Positions 35,132 to 45,008 are shown, counted from the first letter of the stretch. The stretch is 64,000 nt of DNA from an uncultured Lachnospiraceae bacterium (GCA_947053345.1 CAMRSM010000010.1:1-64000); one strand, 5' to 3'. The notes: a model not told the origin generated them from the sequence alone. Numbers and translations: made by a program.

Positions 35132-38100
35132 ATGGGGATATTAAGTCCAGAATGGGATGGGAGGATCGGGCACTGGATCCGGACGTTGGAAGCGGATTTT
35201 TATGAGCCCTTGGGGGCAGTAGAGTTTAAGGCGTTCCGAACCAGGGATCACCTGATGTACGGGGAATTGGACCAGGCGGAATTTGTGCCTGCGCCGCCCG
35301 GTTTTACGTGGGGGGATACTTGGGAATACTGCTGGTTCTTGGGGGATATCATCCTGCCGGAGCGGGCGGCGGGAAAGCGGATCGTCCTCGACCTGAAGCC
35401 GGGCGGGGAGTCCACGCTTTTTGTCAACGGACAGGAATTTGGTACATACCGGGCAGATTGGGTCGCAAAGGCGCACCATTATCTGGTGGATAACACCATC
35501 GCCAGAAACGCAAAGCCGGGAACATGCTGCCGGATCGCGATGGAAACCTATGCCGGGCATGATTTCCCGGATTGTGGTTCGTGTGCGACGGGCCCGGTGT
35601 TGCCGGGCAGCTACACATTCGGGGAACATGAGGGCAGCCGGAGGCGGCTTGGCGCGTCCACGTTCGGGATCTGGCGTGAGGAAGCCTACCAGCTTTATAT
35701 GGATGTCATGACGCTCTGGAACCTTTTGCGGGATTTGGACCAGGACAGCCTGCGCGCGGCGAAAATTGCTGCTGCCCTGAAACAGTTTACAAAGGATGTG
35801 GATTTTGAGCAGGACGGCGGCGGGAGGATTTCGGATTACAAAAAGGCAAGGGAAGGCCTGCGGGAAGTGCTCCAGGCCCAAAACGGTTCCACAATGCCGC
35901 TTTTCTGGGCAGTGGGGAACGCCCACCTTGATCTGGCATGGCTCTGGCCGGTGGCGGAGACTAAACGCAAGACCGCGAGAACCTTTGCCGCGCAGCTGCG
36001 CCTTCTGGAAGAATATCCGGGCTACTGCTATATCCAGAGCCAGCCGGCAGCCTATGAGATATGCCGCCAGTATTATCCTGACCTGTTTGAAAAAATCAAG
36101 CAAGCCATCGTGGCTGGACGATGGATCGCGGACGGAGCCATGTGGGTGGAGCCGGATACCAATATGGCGGGAGGGGAGGCACTGATCCGCCAGCTGATCC
36201 ACGGGAAGCGGTATTTTAAGGAAGTGCTGGGTGTGGACAGCCGTGTACTCTGGCTTCCGGATTCCTTCGGGTATTCCGCCGCGCTTCCGCAGATTTTGAT
36301 GGGCTGCGATGTGCCTTACATGGTAACGCAGAAAATTTTCTGGAGCTATAACGGCGGGGAAAGTTTCCCGTACCATTATTTTTACTGGGAGGGGCTGGAC
36401 GGCACGAAAGTGACCTCTTTCCTGCCGACCAGCTATACTTACCAGACTGACCCGGGGGAAGTCCGGAGGACTTTTAAAAACCGCGCGCAGAAGGAAGACC
36501 TTGACGCGTTTCTTTTTCCGTTTGGATATGGTGACGGGGGCGGCGGACCGGCAAGGGATCATGTGGAATATGTACTCCGCCAAAAAGATTTGGAGGGAAG
36601 CCCCCGCATGAAAATGGGTGTGCCGGAGGAATTTTTCCATATGCTGGAGCAAGGGGGTGGAGCGAAACATACCTATGTCGGGGAACTGTATTTTTCCGCC
36701 CACCGGGGAACCTACACTTCGCAGGCAGGGATCAAGAAAAATAACCGCAGTAGTGAGATCGCCCTGCATGAGATGGAGTTTCTGGGAAGCTTGGCATGCA
36801 TGGCAGGTTTCCCGTACGATCAGGAGAAAGCAGACAGGCTGTGGAAAACGCTATTGTTCCACCAGTTCCATGATATCCTTCCGGGTTCCTCCATTGCGAG
36901 GGTTTATGAGGAAGCCGGCACGGCACACCGGGCATTGCAGGAAGAAGCCCTGCGGATGGCGGGGGAGGCTGCTGTGAGCCTGCTCCGGGAAGAAGAAGGA
37001 GTCAGCGTTTTTAATTCGCTCTCCTTTGCGCGCAGTGCACTTGTTATGCTGCCTGCGGAATATGGGGACGGGGCAGCGACGTTGGAAGGGGAAAGGGTAC
37101 CGGTACAGAAGCAGGACGACGGAAGTGTGGCAGCGTTGGTATCCTTGCCTTCCTGTGGGGCGGTAAGCCTGCGGCCGCTTAGACCCGTAGATGAAGGGGA
37201 GGCGGTGCCGGCTATGGAAAACACAATGCTGCAGGCATCGGTGTGGCTGGATGGGGCGGGCTACCATATGGAGAATGGGTATGTCGCGGCGCTGGTCGAT
37301 ACGGCGGGGCAGGTTGTTTCCTTTCGGCGAAAGCCGTCGGGCAGGGAGTTTGCCGCAAAACCGATGAACCAGTTCCGCCTTTACCGCGACCAGCCAAGAG
37401 CCTTTGACGCGTGGGATATTGACTCCAATTACCGCGAGGAAGAACCGGATAAAGCCTGCGTGGAGGAAATCACTGTTTTGGGGCAGGGGCTTGCGGCAGT
37501 TCTTCAAGTGAAGGGGAAAATCGGAAGATCGGAATACACCCAAAAGATACGTCTGGCCGCAGGACAGAAGAGATTGGAATTTGATACGGAAGTGGAATGG
37601 AGGGAACTGCACCGGCTCTTAAAAACCAGTTTTCCGGTGGATGTCCATGCAGCAAACGCGAAGCATGAAATACAGTTTGGTTATGTGGAACGCCCGACGC
37701 ACCGATCCAGACAGTACGACAAAGACCGCTTTGAGGTCTGCAACCACCGATACACGGCATTGTGCGACGAAAGCCACGGCGCGGCTTTGTTGAATAACTG
37801 CAAATACGGGATCAGCGTGAACGGAAATGATATGGAATTAACGCTCCTGCGCGCTTCAGCGGGACCTACGATGCGGGCGGACAACGGGACGCAGCGGTTT
37901 ACATATGCCCTGTATGCGTGGGAAGGAAGCTTCCTTACATCCGACGTGATCTGGCAGGGATATGATCTGAATGTTGAACCGCTTGTGGTGAAAGGAAGTA
38001 CGCCTTCGTTCGAGGCAGTGCATATCAGCCGGAAAAATGTATTTCTGGAAACTATGAAACCGGCCGAGGACCGGAGCGGGGACATTATCCTTCGGCTTTA

Positions 38101-38281
38101 CGAGGCGGCGGGGGCGGCGGTGGAAACCGAGATCACCGTGAATCTGCCGGTTGGGGAAGTGTATGAATGCAATATGATGGAAGAGGGGAAGCAAAAGATT
38201 TGGGAATCCAAAGGAGAAGGTTTTTCCCTGCGGCTTTTGTTCCGCGCTTTTGAGATTAAGACCCTGCGCCTTTGCAGGTAG
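35132..38281 (+). CDS. GH38 alpha-mannosidase
   Basis: A 1049-residue cytosolic glycoside hydrolase of family 38, retaining alpha-mannosidases of the type that trims mannosyl oligosaccharides. The zinc-binding start of the catalytic domain is GNAHLDLAWLWPVAET near residue 267. The nucleophile Asp lies in WLPDSFGYSAALPQ near 377. A further zinc-site His in FHQFHDILPGS is near 575. The C-terminal half is the beta-rich domain usual in the family, and an N-terminal beta domain precedes the barrel. There is no signal peptide, so the substrate must be imported. AGGAGG before 35132 sets the start. It has its own promoter, shared in design with the sugar operon, and a strong terminator. Confidence 0.95.
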   Translation: MGILSPEWDGRIGHWIRTLEADFYEPLGAVEFKAFRTRDHLMYGELDQAEFVPAPPGFTWGDTWEYCWFLGDIILPERAAGKRIVLDLKPGGESTLFVNGQEFGTYRADWVAKAHHYLVDNTIARNAKPGTCCRIAMETYAGHDFPDCGSCATGPVLPGSYTFGEHEGSRRRLGASTFGIWREEAYQLYMDVMTLWNLLRDLDQDSLRAAKIAAALKQFTKDVDFEQDGGGRISDYKKAREGLREVLQAQNGSTMPLFWAVGNAHLDLAWLWPVAETKRKTARTFAAQLRLLEEYPGYCYIQSQPAAYEICRQYYPDLFEKIKQAIVAGRWIADGAMWVEPDTNMAGGEALIRQLIHGKRYFKEVLGVDSRVLWLPDSFGYSAALPQILMGCDVPYMVTQKIFWSYNGGESFPYHYFYWEGLDGTKVTSFLPTSYTYQTDPGEVRRTFKNRAQKEDLDAFLFPFGYGDGGGGPARDHVEYVLRQKDLEGSPRMKMGVPEEFFHMLEQGGGAKHTYVGELYFSAHRGTYTSQAGIKKNNRSSEIALHEMEFLGSLACMAGFPYDQEKADRLWKTLLFHQFHDILPGSSIARVYEEAGTAHRALQEEALRMAGEAAVSLLREEEGVSVFNSLSFARSALVMLPAEYGDGAATLEGERVPVQKQDDGSVAALVSLPSCGAVSLRPLRPVDEGEAVPAMENTMLQASVWLDGAGYHMENGYVAALVDTAGQVVSFRRKPSGREFAAKPMNQFRLYRDQPRAFDAWDIDSNYREEEPDKACVEEITVLGQGLAAVLQVKGKIGRSEYTQKIRLAAGQKRLEFDTEVEWRELHRLLKTSFPVDVHAANAKHEIQFGYVERPTHRSRQYDKDRFEVCNHRYTALCDESHGAALLNNCKYGISVNGNDMELTLLRASAGPTMRADNGTQRFTYALYAWEGSFLTSDVIWQGYDLNVEPLVVKGSTPSFEAVHISRKNVFLETMKPAEDRSGDIILRLYEAAGAAVETEITVNLPVGEVYECNMMEEGKQKIWESKGEGFSLRLLFRAFEIKTLRLCR

Positions 38282-38336
38282 CCTCACCCGGTGCCGGCAT
38301 CCGTTATCTTTGCATGAAACCTTTGGAATAGGAGTG

Positions 38337-38383
38337 CGGCATGGCATTTGCACGGTTGGGAAGTGCAAATGCCATGCCGTTTT
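38337..38383 (+). terminator. Terminator of the GH38 gene
   Basis: A perfect 17-bp stem, CGGCATGGCATTTGCAC (38337-38353) with GTGCAAATGCCATGCCG (38363-38379), is followed by TTTT. It lies between the convergent GH38 and araC-type genes and may serve both. Confidence 0.8.
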
Positions 38384-39242
38384 ACTCGGCGGGAGGTTCC
38401 GGTTTCTTCGGGGGGATATTCTTCTTATACTCGGAGGGCGTGACCCCACGGATACGCTTAAACACTTTGGAAAAAAGGAGCTGGTCCGAGTAACCCACGG
38501 AGCGGGAAACATCCCCGATCGTCAATATTTCGTTCTCCAAAAGCTCACATGCTTTCAGGACACGGAACTCCATCACATATTGCTGTAAAGGCTTCCCCAT
38601 AGCATCTTTAAATATGGAATTTAAGTAACTGCGGTTTAGCCCGACAAAATCTGCCAGCATATCAACGGAAAATTTCCTTGAATAATTCATTTCAATAAAT
38701 TGCAGCGCTTCGTTAACATATGCGTCATTGCGGCTTTCCTTCGAGTTGTAATACAAGTCTTTTGTGTTCATTTGGGTGAGCTTAAACAAAAACAGGCAAA
38801 GGTATGCCTGACGTTTTAAATCGCCGCCATGTTTTAAATAATAGGCATCCGCCATCTCATAAAAACAATTCTCGATAAAGTCGTCCTCTGTATATTCAAA
38901 CACCGGATGTGCCTGTGTAAGTCCCGCTTCCGACAAGTAGGTTTCCGCCTTTAAGCCGTGAAAGCCGACCCATGAATAGTGCCAAGGTTCTTTTTCGTCT
39001 GCCTGATAGAACGTGACGATATCCGGGCAGATCAAAAAGCCATTTCCCGCTTTTAAATGGTAGGTTGTGTCCCCCACCTGGAATATGCCTTTGCCGTTAT
39101 GCACATAGTGGATCAGATAGTGATCCCGCACGGCAGGACCGTGGAAATGTCCGCTTGGGCAGCATTCGGAGCCGCATTGGTAAATATACAGGTTCGTATG
39201 GTTTAAATGGGGACCGATATTGATTGCAGTTCGCTTATCCAT
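38382..39242 (-). CDS. AraC-family regulator of the glycan locus
   Basis: A 286-residue regulator with an N-terminal cupin-like sugar-sensing domain (about 20-150; HFHGPAVRDHYLIHYV starts it) and a C-terminal AraC double helix-turn-helix (about 185-286). The first helix pair is in VDMLADFVGLNRSYLNSIFK and the second in IGDVSRSVGYSDQLLFSKVFKRI. It is divergent from the operon at 39586 and convergent with the GH38 gene. The repeated 37-nt operators in front of both make it their likely activator, and the twin -35-overlapping sites fit class II activation. The inducer is not known; an alpha-mannosyl or galactosyl sugar is a guess from the enzymes. Confidence 0.93.
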   Translation of the reverse strand: MDKRTAINIGPHLNHTNLYIYQCGSECCPSGHFHGPAVRDHYLIHYVHNGKGIFQVGDTTYHLKAGNGFLICPDIVTFYQADEKEPWHYSWVGFHGLKAETYLSEAGLTQAHPVFEYTEDDFIENCFYEMADAYYLKHGGDLKRQAYLCLFLFKLTQMNTKDLYYNSKESRNDAYVNEALQFIEMNYSRKFSVDMLADFVGLNRSYLNSIFKDAMGKPLQQYVMEFRVLKACELLENEILTIGDVSRSVGYSDQLLFSKVFKRIRGVTPSEYKKNIPPKKPEPPAE

Positions 39243-39318
39243 ATTGGTTACCTCAACTTTCCTTATATTAGAGATGGCGGGTTATGGTATAATTTCTTAA
39301 CTTTCACAAAAAATCTAT

Positions 39319-39378
39319 CATTCTTCCATATACGGTCAGCATAATTCCATTTACGTTCAAAGAAAAATCCTTTATAAT
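39319..39378 (+). promoter_or_regulatory. Promoter and putative AraC-type operator of the sugar operon
   Basis: Operator 39319-39355 has the same CATTCTTCCATATA, 12-nt spacer and TTCCATTTACG as at 34989. The -35 is TTTACG (39350-39355) and the -10 TATAAT (39373-39378), spacing 17. Single half-sites also occur further down the 200-nt leader (TTCCAT at 39493 and TCCATAT near 39431). A separate TGGTATAAT at 39285-39293 points the same way and could be a second promoter. The leader shows no clear riboswitch. Confidence 0.8.
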
Positions 39379-39585
39379 GTACAATAGTAACAAAAACAGA
39401 GCGGAAAGTCAAGAATTAAAAGTAAAAATGTCCATATGGCATGACTGGCAATGACCGGAAATGGGAAAAATAATGTTCGTGATATTGCATTTTTCCATAT
39501 CCGGGTGACCTTTTACGCTCAAAAACCGGGGAGTGATGCACAAGCATACCCTGTACTATCATGCAGTCACAGAAAGGAGTAAAGT

Positions 39586-41730
39586 ATGAAACACAAATTA
39601 TTTAGTTCATTCCTGTGCTTGGTACTTGCAGCGACAGCATTGACTGGCTGCGGCAATGGGAAGGAGAATCCGAAGTCCACACCAACGCCAGTGGTGGGAC
39701 AGGATAATGGGGAGGATACTGACCGGACAAAAGAGCCGGAAAATCCGGGGAATGAAGGAAAGCAGGACGGTGATAAGACGCAGACGGGGGAAGGGGAAAA
39801 GGATGATACGCCAAAAGGCGCACCTACCGTTATTAAATGGGGGCATAATTGGATTCCGGAGATGGATACCAAATACCGTGACCCGGTGACCGGCGAGCCG
39901 TCTTTAAGCCCGGAGGCTATGGAAGCAAGGCTTTATGCGGAACAGCAGGTGCTGGAGAAATATAATTGTGAGATTCAGTTCGTACAGTATCCTTCGGATG
40001 TGACGGAAATCATATTGCAGACCGTGCTTGCCAATGACCCGGTGGCGGATATCGTCCGGATCGTGAACGGCAGCCAGGGACAGATTCTTTCCCAGAACGT
40101 GCTGCAGCCGCTGGATGAGTACGCATCCTTGTTTGAGGATGAGGACGATGCCTGGATTTACTGGGGCAAAGTATACGGACATAATTATTTCATGAACAAT
40201 GTCATGCGCTTTGGGGCAAATGACCTTTTGTGCTATAACATCGGGATGCTGAGTAAGGTGGAGGCATTGAAGGTGGACGGCAAGACAAAATATCCTGCCG
40301 ATTATTTTGCCGAAGGGACATGGACCTGGAGTGTATTTGAAGAATACCTGCAAAAGGTAAACGACCATTTCAAGCAGGAATGGGACGGCTATTACGCATA
40401 CCAGACCGATTACCGCGCGGCAACTTTACAGGCGATTTATGCGAACGGCGGCGAGGTTTACGGGGATAATGGCCTTGGGATTGCGAGTGACCAGACAAAG
40501 GAAGCCGTGTCGTTTATCGACCGCCTGATCCAGAAGGGGCTTGTCTTCTCGGAGAACCAGTACAACAACAATGCGGACGTTGTAGGAGTGATGGATACCT
40601 GGCGTTTCCAGTGGGGACATACTGCTTTTGTCAACCTGCCGCAGTGGCTTGCGGGCGATATGGTAGGGCAGTTTGCGGACCGCGGTGACGCGATGGGTGT
40701 TGTACCGTTCCCAAGACCGGATAAAATGGCGGCAGACGATCCGAATTACCGTCAGTTAAACGACGCGACGGACTGCTACGCGATCCCGAAAGGCCTTTCG
40801 AAAGAGCGCACCGAGCTTGCAGTCAAGGTATTTAAAGAGTATACCCAGTCTTATTATAAGAAGCTGGCAAACTCCGACAAGGCGATGGATTTCATGCACT
40901 CGGACAGCACCGTCCGGAACGAGGCAGTCCGCTTAAACCTTGATATCACAAACGAAGAGTACGGCAGCAATATCCTTGCGGCGTTCCGCTATCTTGTGAC
41001 CGGCGACAATGCGATGGTAAACGATTACAGCAAAAACGCAGGGATTTATGAATACTGGTCGCACGATATTTTAGGATATTCCTATTACGGGATCGAAGGT
41101 TCCCCGAAATACAGCGTACAGGTAGAGGCAAAGAAGGGGATCATTGATGACATGATGTCAAACTACCAGGCGGCATTGAGCGGGAATACGATCAATGACA
41201 ATGTCAAGCCAAAACTTGAGAAGCTTGCGGGCGGCCTGCTGGCATTCCCTGCCGGCACGGATCCGGAGACGGTGGACTGGGCATCTTACATGAAAGCTTC
41301 CGATAACATTGACGGCGAGCTGGATATGAAGAACGCCGCGGTAGATTTTTCGGGGATTGACTTTGCGGCCGTGGGCAATTATGATGGGAAGCTTGTCTAT
41401 GCCATCAAGGACGCGGCAGGCAATGAAGGAACCGCATCCATGAACGTTATCATTTACAACGGGGAGAATAAGACGGCCCCTACGCTGGTATTAAAGTCTG
41501 AGTACCGCACGGTCGGCTTGGACGAGGACGTTTCCTCCATCAACTGGAAGGATGATTTTGTAGAGCAAGCGGCGGACGTGGACGGGCTTGATCTAAAGAA
41601 TAACATCACCCCTGACCTGTCCGAACTCGATACGACGACACCGGGCGAGTATAATGTGGAGATTACCGTTAAAGACTATGCGGGGAACGAGACGAAAGAA
41701 ACCCTTGTAATAACCGTCGAGAAAAAGTAG
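39586..41730 (+). CDS. Sugar ABC transporter solute-binding lipoprotein with C-terminal Ig-like domains
   Basis: A 714-residue lipoprotein. The signal peptide ends in LTGC with Cys22 as the lipid anchor, followed by a 50-residue Thr/Glu/Gly-rich tether. The family-1 solute-binding domain spans about 80-540 (VIKWGHNWIPEM at its start). Two Ig-like modules of the DUF5011/HYR sort follow, each with the late-strand motif KDAAGNEGTA or KDYAGNETKE (about 565-632 and 640-714). Such extra modules are unusual for a transport receptor and may hold substrate or the wall. It is the first gene of the operon. No ATPase is encoded with it, so it should use a shared MsmX-type ATPase. Confidence 0.9.
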   Translation: MKHKLFSSFLCLVLAATALTGCGNGKENPKSTPTPVVGQDNGEDTDRTKEPENPGNEGKQDGDKTQTGEGEKDDTPKGAPTVIKWGHNWIPEMDTKYRDPVTGEPSLSPEAMEARLYAEQQVLEKYNCEIQFVQYPSDVTEIILQTVLANDPVADIVRIVNGSQGQILSQNVLQPLDEYASLFEDEDDAWIYWGKVYGHNYFMNNVMRFGANDLLCYNIGMLSKVEALKVDGKTKYPADYFAEGTWTWSVFEEYLQKVNDHFKQEWDGYYAYQTDYRAATLQAIYANGGEVYGDNGLGIASDQTKEAVSFIDRLIQKGLVFSENQYNNNADVVGVMDTWRFQWGHTAFVNLPQWLAGDMVGQFADRGDAMGVVPFPRPDKMAADDPNYRQLNDATDCYAIPKGLSKERTELAVKVFKEYTQSYYKKLANSDKAMDFMHSDSTVRNEAVRLNLDITNEEYGSNILAAFRYLVTGDNAMVNDYSKNAGIYEYWSHDILGYSYYGIEGSPKYSVQVEAKKGIIDDMMSNYQAALSGNTINDNVKPKLEKLAGGLLAFPAGTDPETVDWASYMKASDNIDGELDMKNAAVDFSGIDFAAVGNYDGKLVYAIKDAAGNEGTASMNVIIYNGENKTAPTLVLKSEYRTVGLDEDVSSINWKDDFVEQAADVDGLDLKNNITPDLSELDTTTPGEYNVEITVKDYAGNETKETLVITVEKK

Positions 41731-41751
41731 AAGAAAGCTGGGCGTTTATGG

Positions 41752-41830
41752 GCAATCCACTCCGCCCGTGGATGGTTTTTAGGAACATAATATCCCGCCG
41801 GGGCTCCTATTCAGAGCCTGCGGCGGGATA
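41752..41830 (+). terminator. Two hairpins after the first solute-binding gene
   Basis: ATCCAC (41755-41760) with GTGGAT (41768-41773) is followed by GGTTTTT, a weak terminator. Then TATCCCGCCG (41791-41800) pairs with CGGCGGGATA (41821-41830), with an inner GGCTC/GAGCC stem. Together they probably give partial termination and stabilise the binding-protein mRNA, a known way to make more receptor than permease. Confidence 0.6.
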
Positions 41831-41856
41831 GCATCAAAAAGATCAAGGGGGCTGTG

Positions 41857-44754
41857 ATGGCTGCGAATAACAAGAAAAAGAAGAAGGTAATCATAACAGT
41901 ATTGGCGGTTGTGGCGGCATTTGCATGCGTTTTCCTTATTTTCCGGGAAGGGGAGGGGAAACCCTCGTACATCCGTTCCCTGGAAGAATTTTATGAATCC
42001 TCATACCTTGATTACCTGACGGCCTTCGGCTTTGAGGGCGCGATGGCACAGCAAAAAGTTGTGGTCAATGTCTGTGATTTTACGACAAAGGACGGGATGG
42101 ATGCGGTCATAAACGGGGACGGTGTGGCGACCTCGGAGCGGGGCAGCATCACTTGGGAGTTTTTGGTAGAGGAGGCAGGTTTTTATAACCTGCTGGTTAC
42201 TTACCGCCCGCTGTCCGGCACGGGTTCCCAGATCAGCCGTGTCCTGTATCTGGACGATGAAATCTGTTATAGCGGTTTGGGGCAGGTGACGTTCCAAAGG
42301 ACGTTTACAGATGAAGATCCGGAAATTTTGGTGAAGGGCGACAACGAAGTTCGTCCCGGTGCAAAAGAGCTTTTCCGGGAGCGGAGTGTATATGTGGAGG
42401 ATGCCCAGAGGCGCGGTTTTGAGCCGTTTAAATTATATCTGGAAAAGGGGAGGCATACCCTGACATTTGAATCCACCAAGGAGCCGATGGAGATTTTGGG
42501 GCTCGTGTTTGAGAGCAGGGAAAGGCCGGGACTGTACCGGGATGTGGTGTCGGGCCTGAAAGAAACATATGAGGTGTATTCCGGAGATGCCGTTTATTGT
42601 CAGGCGGAGCGTGTGATGGATGCCACGACAGCGATCACGCGGTCCTCTTCCTCCATCACCATTAGAAATAATGTTTCCGACCCGGAACTGATGCCGTACC
42701 ATCCATACCATATTGTTTATAACACGATCGGCGGGGATAACTGGAAGTATTCCGGGGATTCCGTCGAATGGGAGATTGAAGTGCCAAAGGAGGGGCTTTA
42801 CCATCTTGCTTTTAAGGGCAGGCAGAGTATAAACCGCGGGGTCACTTCTTACCGGAGGCTGTGTATCAACGGCGAAGTACCGTTTTTGGAGGCGGAGGCG
42901 CTGCCTTTTACGTACAGCACAAAGATGAAAAATTATGTAATCGGGGAAGGGACGGAAGACGGACCTTATTTGTTTTACTTTAAAGAAGGGATCAATACGG
43001 TTTCCCTGGAAGTTGTACTGGGGGATTTCGGGGAAACATACACACAGATTAGTGAAAGTGTCATGGTACTGAATGAAATGTACCGCAAAATTATACAGAT
43101 AACCGGGACAGTACCGGATCAATATATTGACTATGAGATTGTAAAAAAACTGCCGGAATTTGTGGAAGTCGCGGGGCGTGAGGCAGCGAGGCTGCGCGGG
43201 GTACTGGAGGATGTGATCGCGATCACGGGCGAGAAAGGTGAGAACGCGAATCTTGTGGAAAAAATGGCGATTCAGCTGGAAAACCTGCTCGCCGATCCGG
43301 AGAAGGTAGCCGTTAAGGGGGAACTGAGCAATTTCAAGTCCAACATTACCTCGCTTGCCACATGGCTGATCCAGATTGCGGAAATGCCGCTTGAGCTTGA
43401 CGCGTTCGCACTGTTTGGCGACACAGATACCTTAAAGCCGGGAAGTGCAAATTTTGCGAAGGGGTTTGGCTATGATACCATCCGTTTCCTTGCGACCTTC
43501 TTCACGGACGATACGGAAGTATCCACCGACGAGGAGATCAGCAAGCAGGCGATCAAGGTATGGCTGGCAACGGGGCGCGACCAAGCGCAGGTTATCCGCA
43601 ACCTGATTGACGAGCGTTTTACACCGATGAACGGGATTGGTGTCAATCTGGAATTGGTTCCGCTCGACGTGTTGGTACCTGCTACCTTGGCGGGCACGGG
43701 CCCGGATGTCGTGCTAAGTGTGGACCAGACGAAGATGATGGATTTTGCCATGCGCAATTCTTTGGTGGATCTTTCTTCCCTTGCAGGTTTTGATGAGGTT
43801 ATAAAAGTATTTTATCCCAGCGCCCTGGAAGGTGTGACCTACCAGGAGCAGGTTTTTGGCCTGCCGGAAACACAGTCTTTTTCCATGCTGTTTTACCGCA
43901 AGGATATCTTTGAAGCGCTCGGGCTTACACCTCCGGTTACTTGGGACGAATACCGTGAGATTATGCCGGTTCTGCAAATGAACAATTATGATGCGCACAT
44001 TCCGGGAGCAGGCGGCGTGCAGTCCATCTTGGCAACAATGCTGGTGCAAAAAGGCGGGGATCTCTATCTTGGGGAGGGCAAGAGCTACGGGGTGGCCAGC
44101 GGTCTTTCCGAAAAGGTGGCGATGGAAACGTTCAAGGATCTGACCGACTTTTTTACCGCCTACAAACTCCCGGTTTCCGTGGACTTTGCAAACCGTTTCC
44201 GCACGGGGGAAATCCCGGTCGGCATCGCGGATTACACGGAATATAACCGTTTTGAGCTTCTTGCGCCGGAAATCAAAAACCTCTGGTCGTTCGTGCCGAT
44301 GCCGGGGGTATTAAAGGAGGATGGCACCGTGGATAATACCGTGGTGTGTACCACCGTGCAGTCCATTATGTTAAAAACCGCCGAGGAGCGGGGCAGGCTT
44401 GACGAGGCATGGGCGTTCCTTAAATGGTGGATGGATACGGAAACCCAGCTGGAGTACGCAAATTCCATCGAGGCGATCCTTGGGAGCTCTGCCCGCTATG
44501 CCACCGCCAACAAAGAAGTGCTGGCGCGTCTTCCGTGGGCGACAAAGGATCTGGAAAAGATACTTGAGCAATTTGAGCACACAAAAGGCATTCCGCCGGT
44601 TCCGGGACATTATATGACAAGCCGAATGTTAGAATACACCTTTGACAATGTCGTAACCGGCGGCGCAAACCCGCGGGAAACCCTGTATCTGAAAATCAAG
44701 GAAATCAACGCGGAACTGACCAAAAAGCGCAAGGAATTCCGTCTGCAGGAGTAA
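41857..44754 (+). CDS. Large solute-binding protein with N-terminal carbohydrate-binding-like domains
   Basis: A 965-residue exported protein. A Lys-rich N-terminus and one hydrophobic segment (about 11-28) suggest a signal anchor or signal peptide; the lipobox is poor. Residues about 60-225 and 235-420 look like two beta-sandwich carbohydrate-binding modules (ITWEFLVEEAGFYNLLVTYR and VEWEIEVPKEGLYHLAFKGR begin matching strands). From about 565 to 965 it is a family-1 solute-binding domain (LAGTGPDVVLSVDQ; VFGLPETQSFSMLFYRKDIF). A binding protein that carries its own sugar-binding modules is uncommon. AAGGGGG precedes the ATG at 41857. Confidence 0.85.
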   Translation: MAANNKKKKKVIITVLAVVAAFACVFLIFREGEGKPSYIRSLEEFYESSYLDYLTAFGFEGAMAQQKVVVNVCDFTTKDGMDAVINGDGVATSERGSITWEFLVEEAGFYNLLVTYRPLSGTGSQISRVLYLDDEICYSGLGQVTFQRTFTDEDPEILVKGDNEVRPGAKELFRERSVYVEDAQRRGFEPFKLYLEKGRHTLTFESTKEPMEILGLVFESRERPGLYRDVVSGLKETYEVYSGDAVYCQAERVMDATTAITRSSSSITIRNNVSDPELMPYHPYHIVYNTIGGDNWKYSGDSVEWEIEVPKEGLYHLAFKGRQSINRGVTSYRRLCINGEVPFLEAEALPFTYSTKMKNYVIGEGTEDGPYLFYFKEGINTVSLEVVLGDFGETYTQISESVMVLNEMYRKIIQITGTVPDQYIDYEIVKKLPEFVEVAGREAARLRGVLEDVIAITGEKGENANLVEKMAIQLENLLADPEKVAVKGELSNFKSNITSLATWLIQIAEMPLELDAFALFGDTDTLKPGSANFAKGFGYDTIRFLATFFTDDTEVSTDEEISKQAIKVWLATGRDQAQVIRNLIDERFTPMNGIGVNLELVPLDVLVPATLAGTGPDVVLSVDQTKMMDFAMRNSLVDLSSLAGFDEVIKVFYPSALEGVTYQEQVFGLPETQSFSMLFYRKDIFEALGLTPPVTWDEYREIMPVLQMNNYDAHIPGAGGVQSILATMLVQKGGDLYLGEGKSYGVASGLSEKVAMETFKDLTDFFTAYKLPVSVDFANRFRTGEIPVGIADYTEYNRFELLAPEIKNLWSFVPMPGVLKEDGTVDNTVVCTTVQSIMLKTAEERGRLDEAWAFLKWWMDTETQLEYANSIEAILGSSARYATANKEVLARLPWATKDLEKILEQFEHTKGIPPVPGHYMTSRMLEYTFDNVVTGGANPRETLYLKIKEINAELTKKRKEFRLQE

Positions 44755-44766
44755 CAAAAACAGGTG

Positions 44767-45008
44767 GAAAAGTGCGCAGGGAGGGCGGATGCGGAACTCT
44801 AAAAACAGCAGGAGCCCGTACTGCGCACGGAACAAATTATGGACGCTGTGCGGGAATAAATTGTTCCACGGAAAAGTGCGCAGGGAGGGCGGATGCGGAA
44901 CTCTAAAAACAGCAGGAGCCCGTACTGCGCACGGAACAAATTATGGACGCTGTGCGGGAATAAATTGTTCCACGGAAAAGTGCGCAGGGAGGGCGGATGC
45001 GGAACTCT
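44767..45008 (+). repeat. Structured repeat, two identical 104-nt units plus a partial unit
   Basis: Units 44801-44904 and 44905-45008 are identical; 44767-44800 repeats only the 3' end. In each unit CTGCGCAC pairs with GTGCGCAG (44821-44828 with 44876-44883). GGAACAAATTAT pairs with ATAAATTGTTCC with one mismatch, around the loop GGACGCTGTGCGGGA. The outer arms GCAGGAGCCC and GGGCGGATGC pair only partly. Small open frames cross it but are not supported as genes. It fills the gap between the second binding-protein gene and the first permease gene. Confidence 0.9.

Noticed and set aside
44767-45008. Tandem repeats as a CRISPR array
   Set aside because: Units are contiguous with no unique spacers, no cas genes are present, and the unit length is far above CRISPR repeats.
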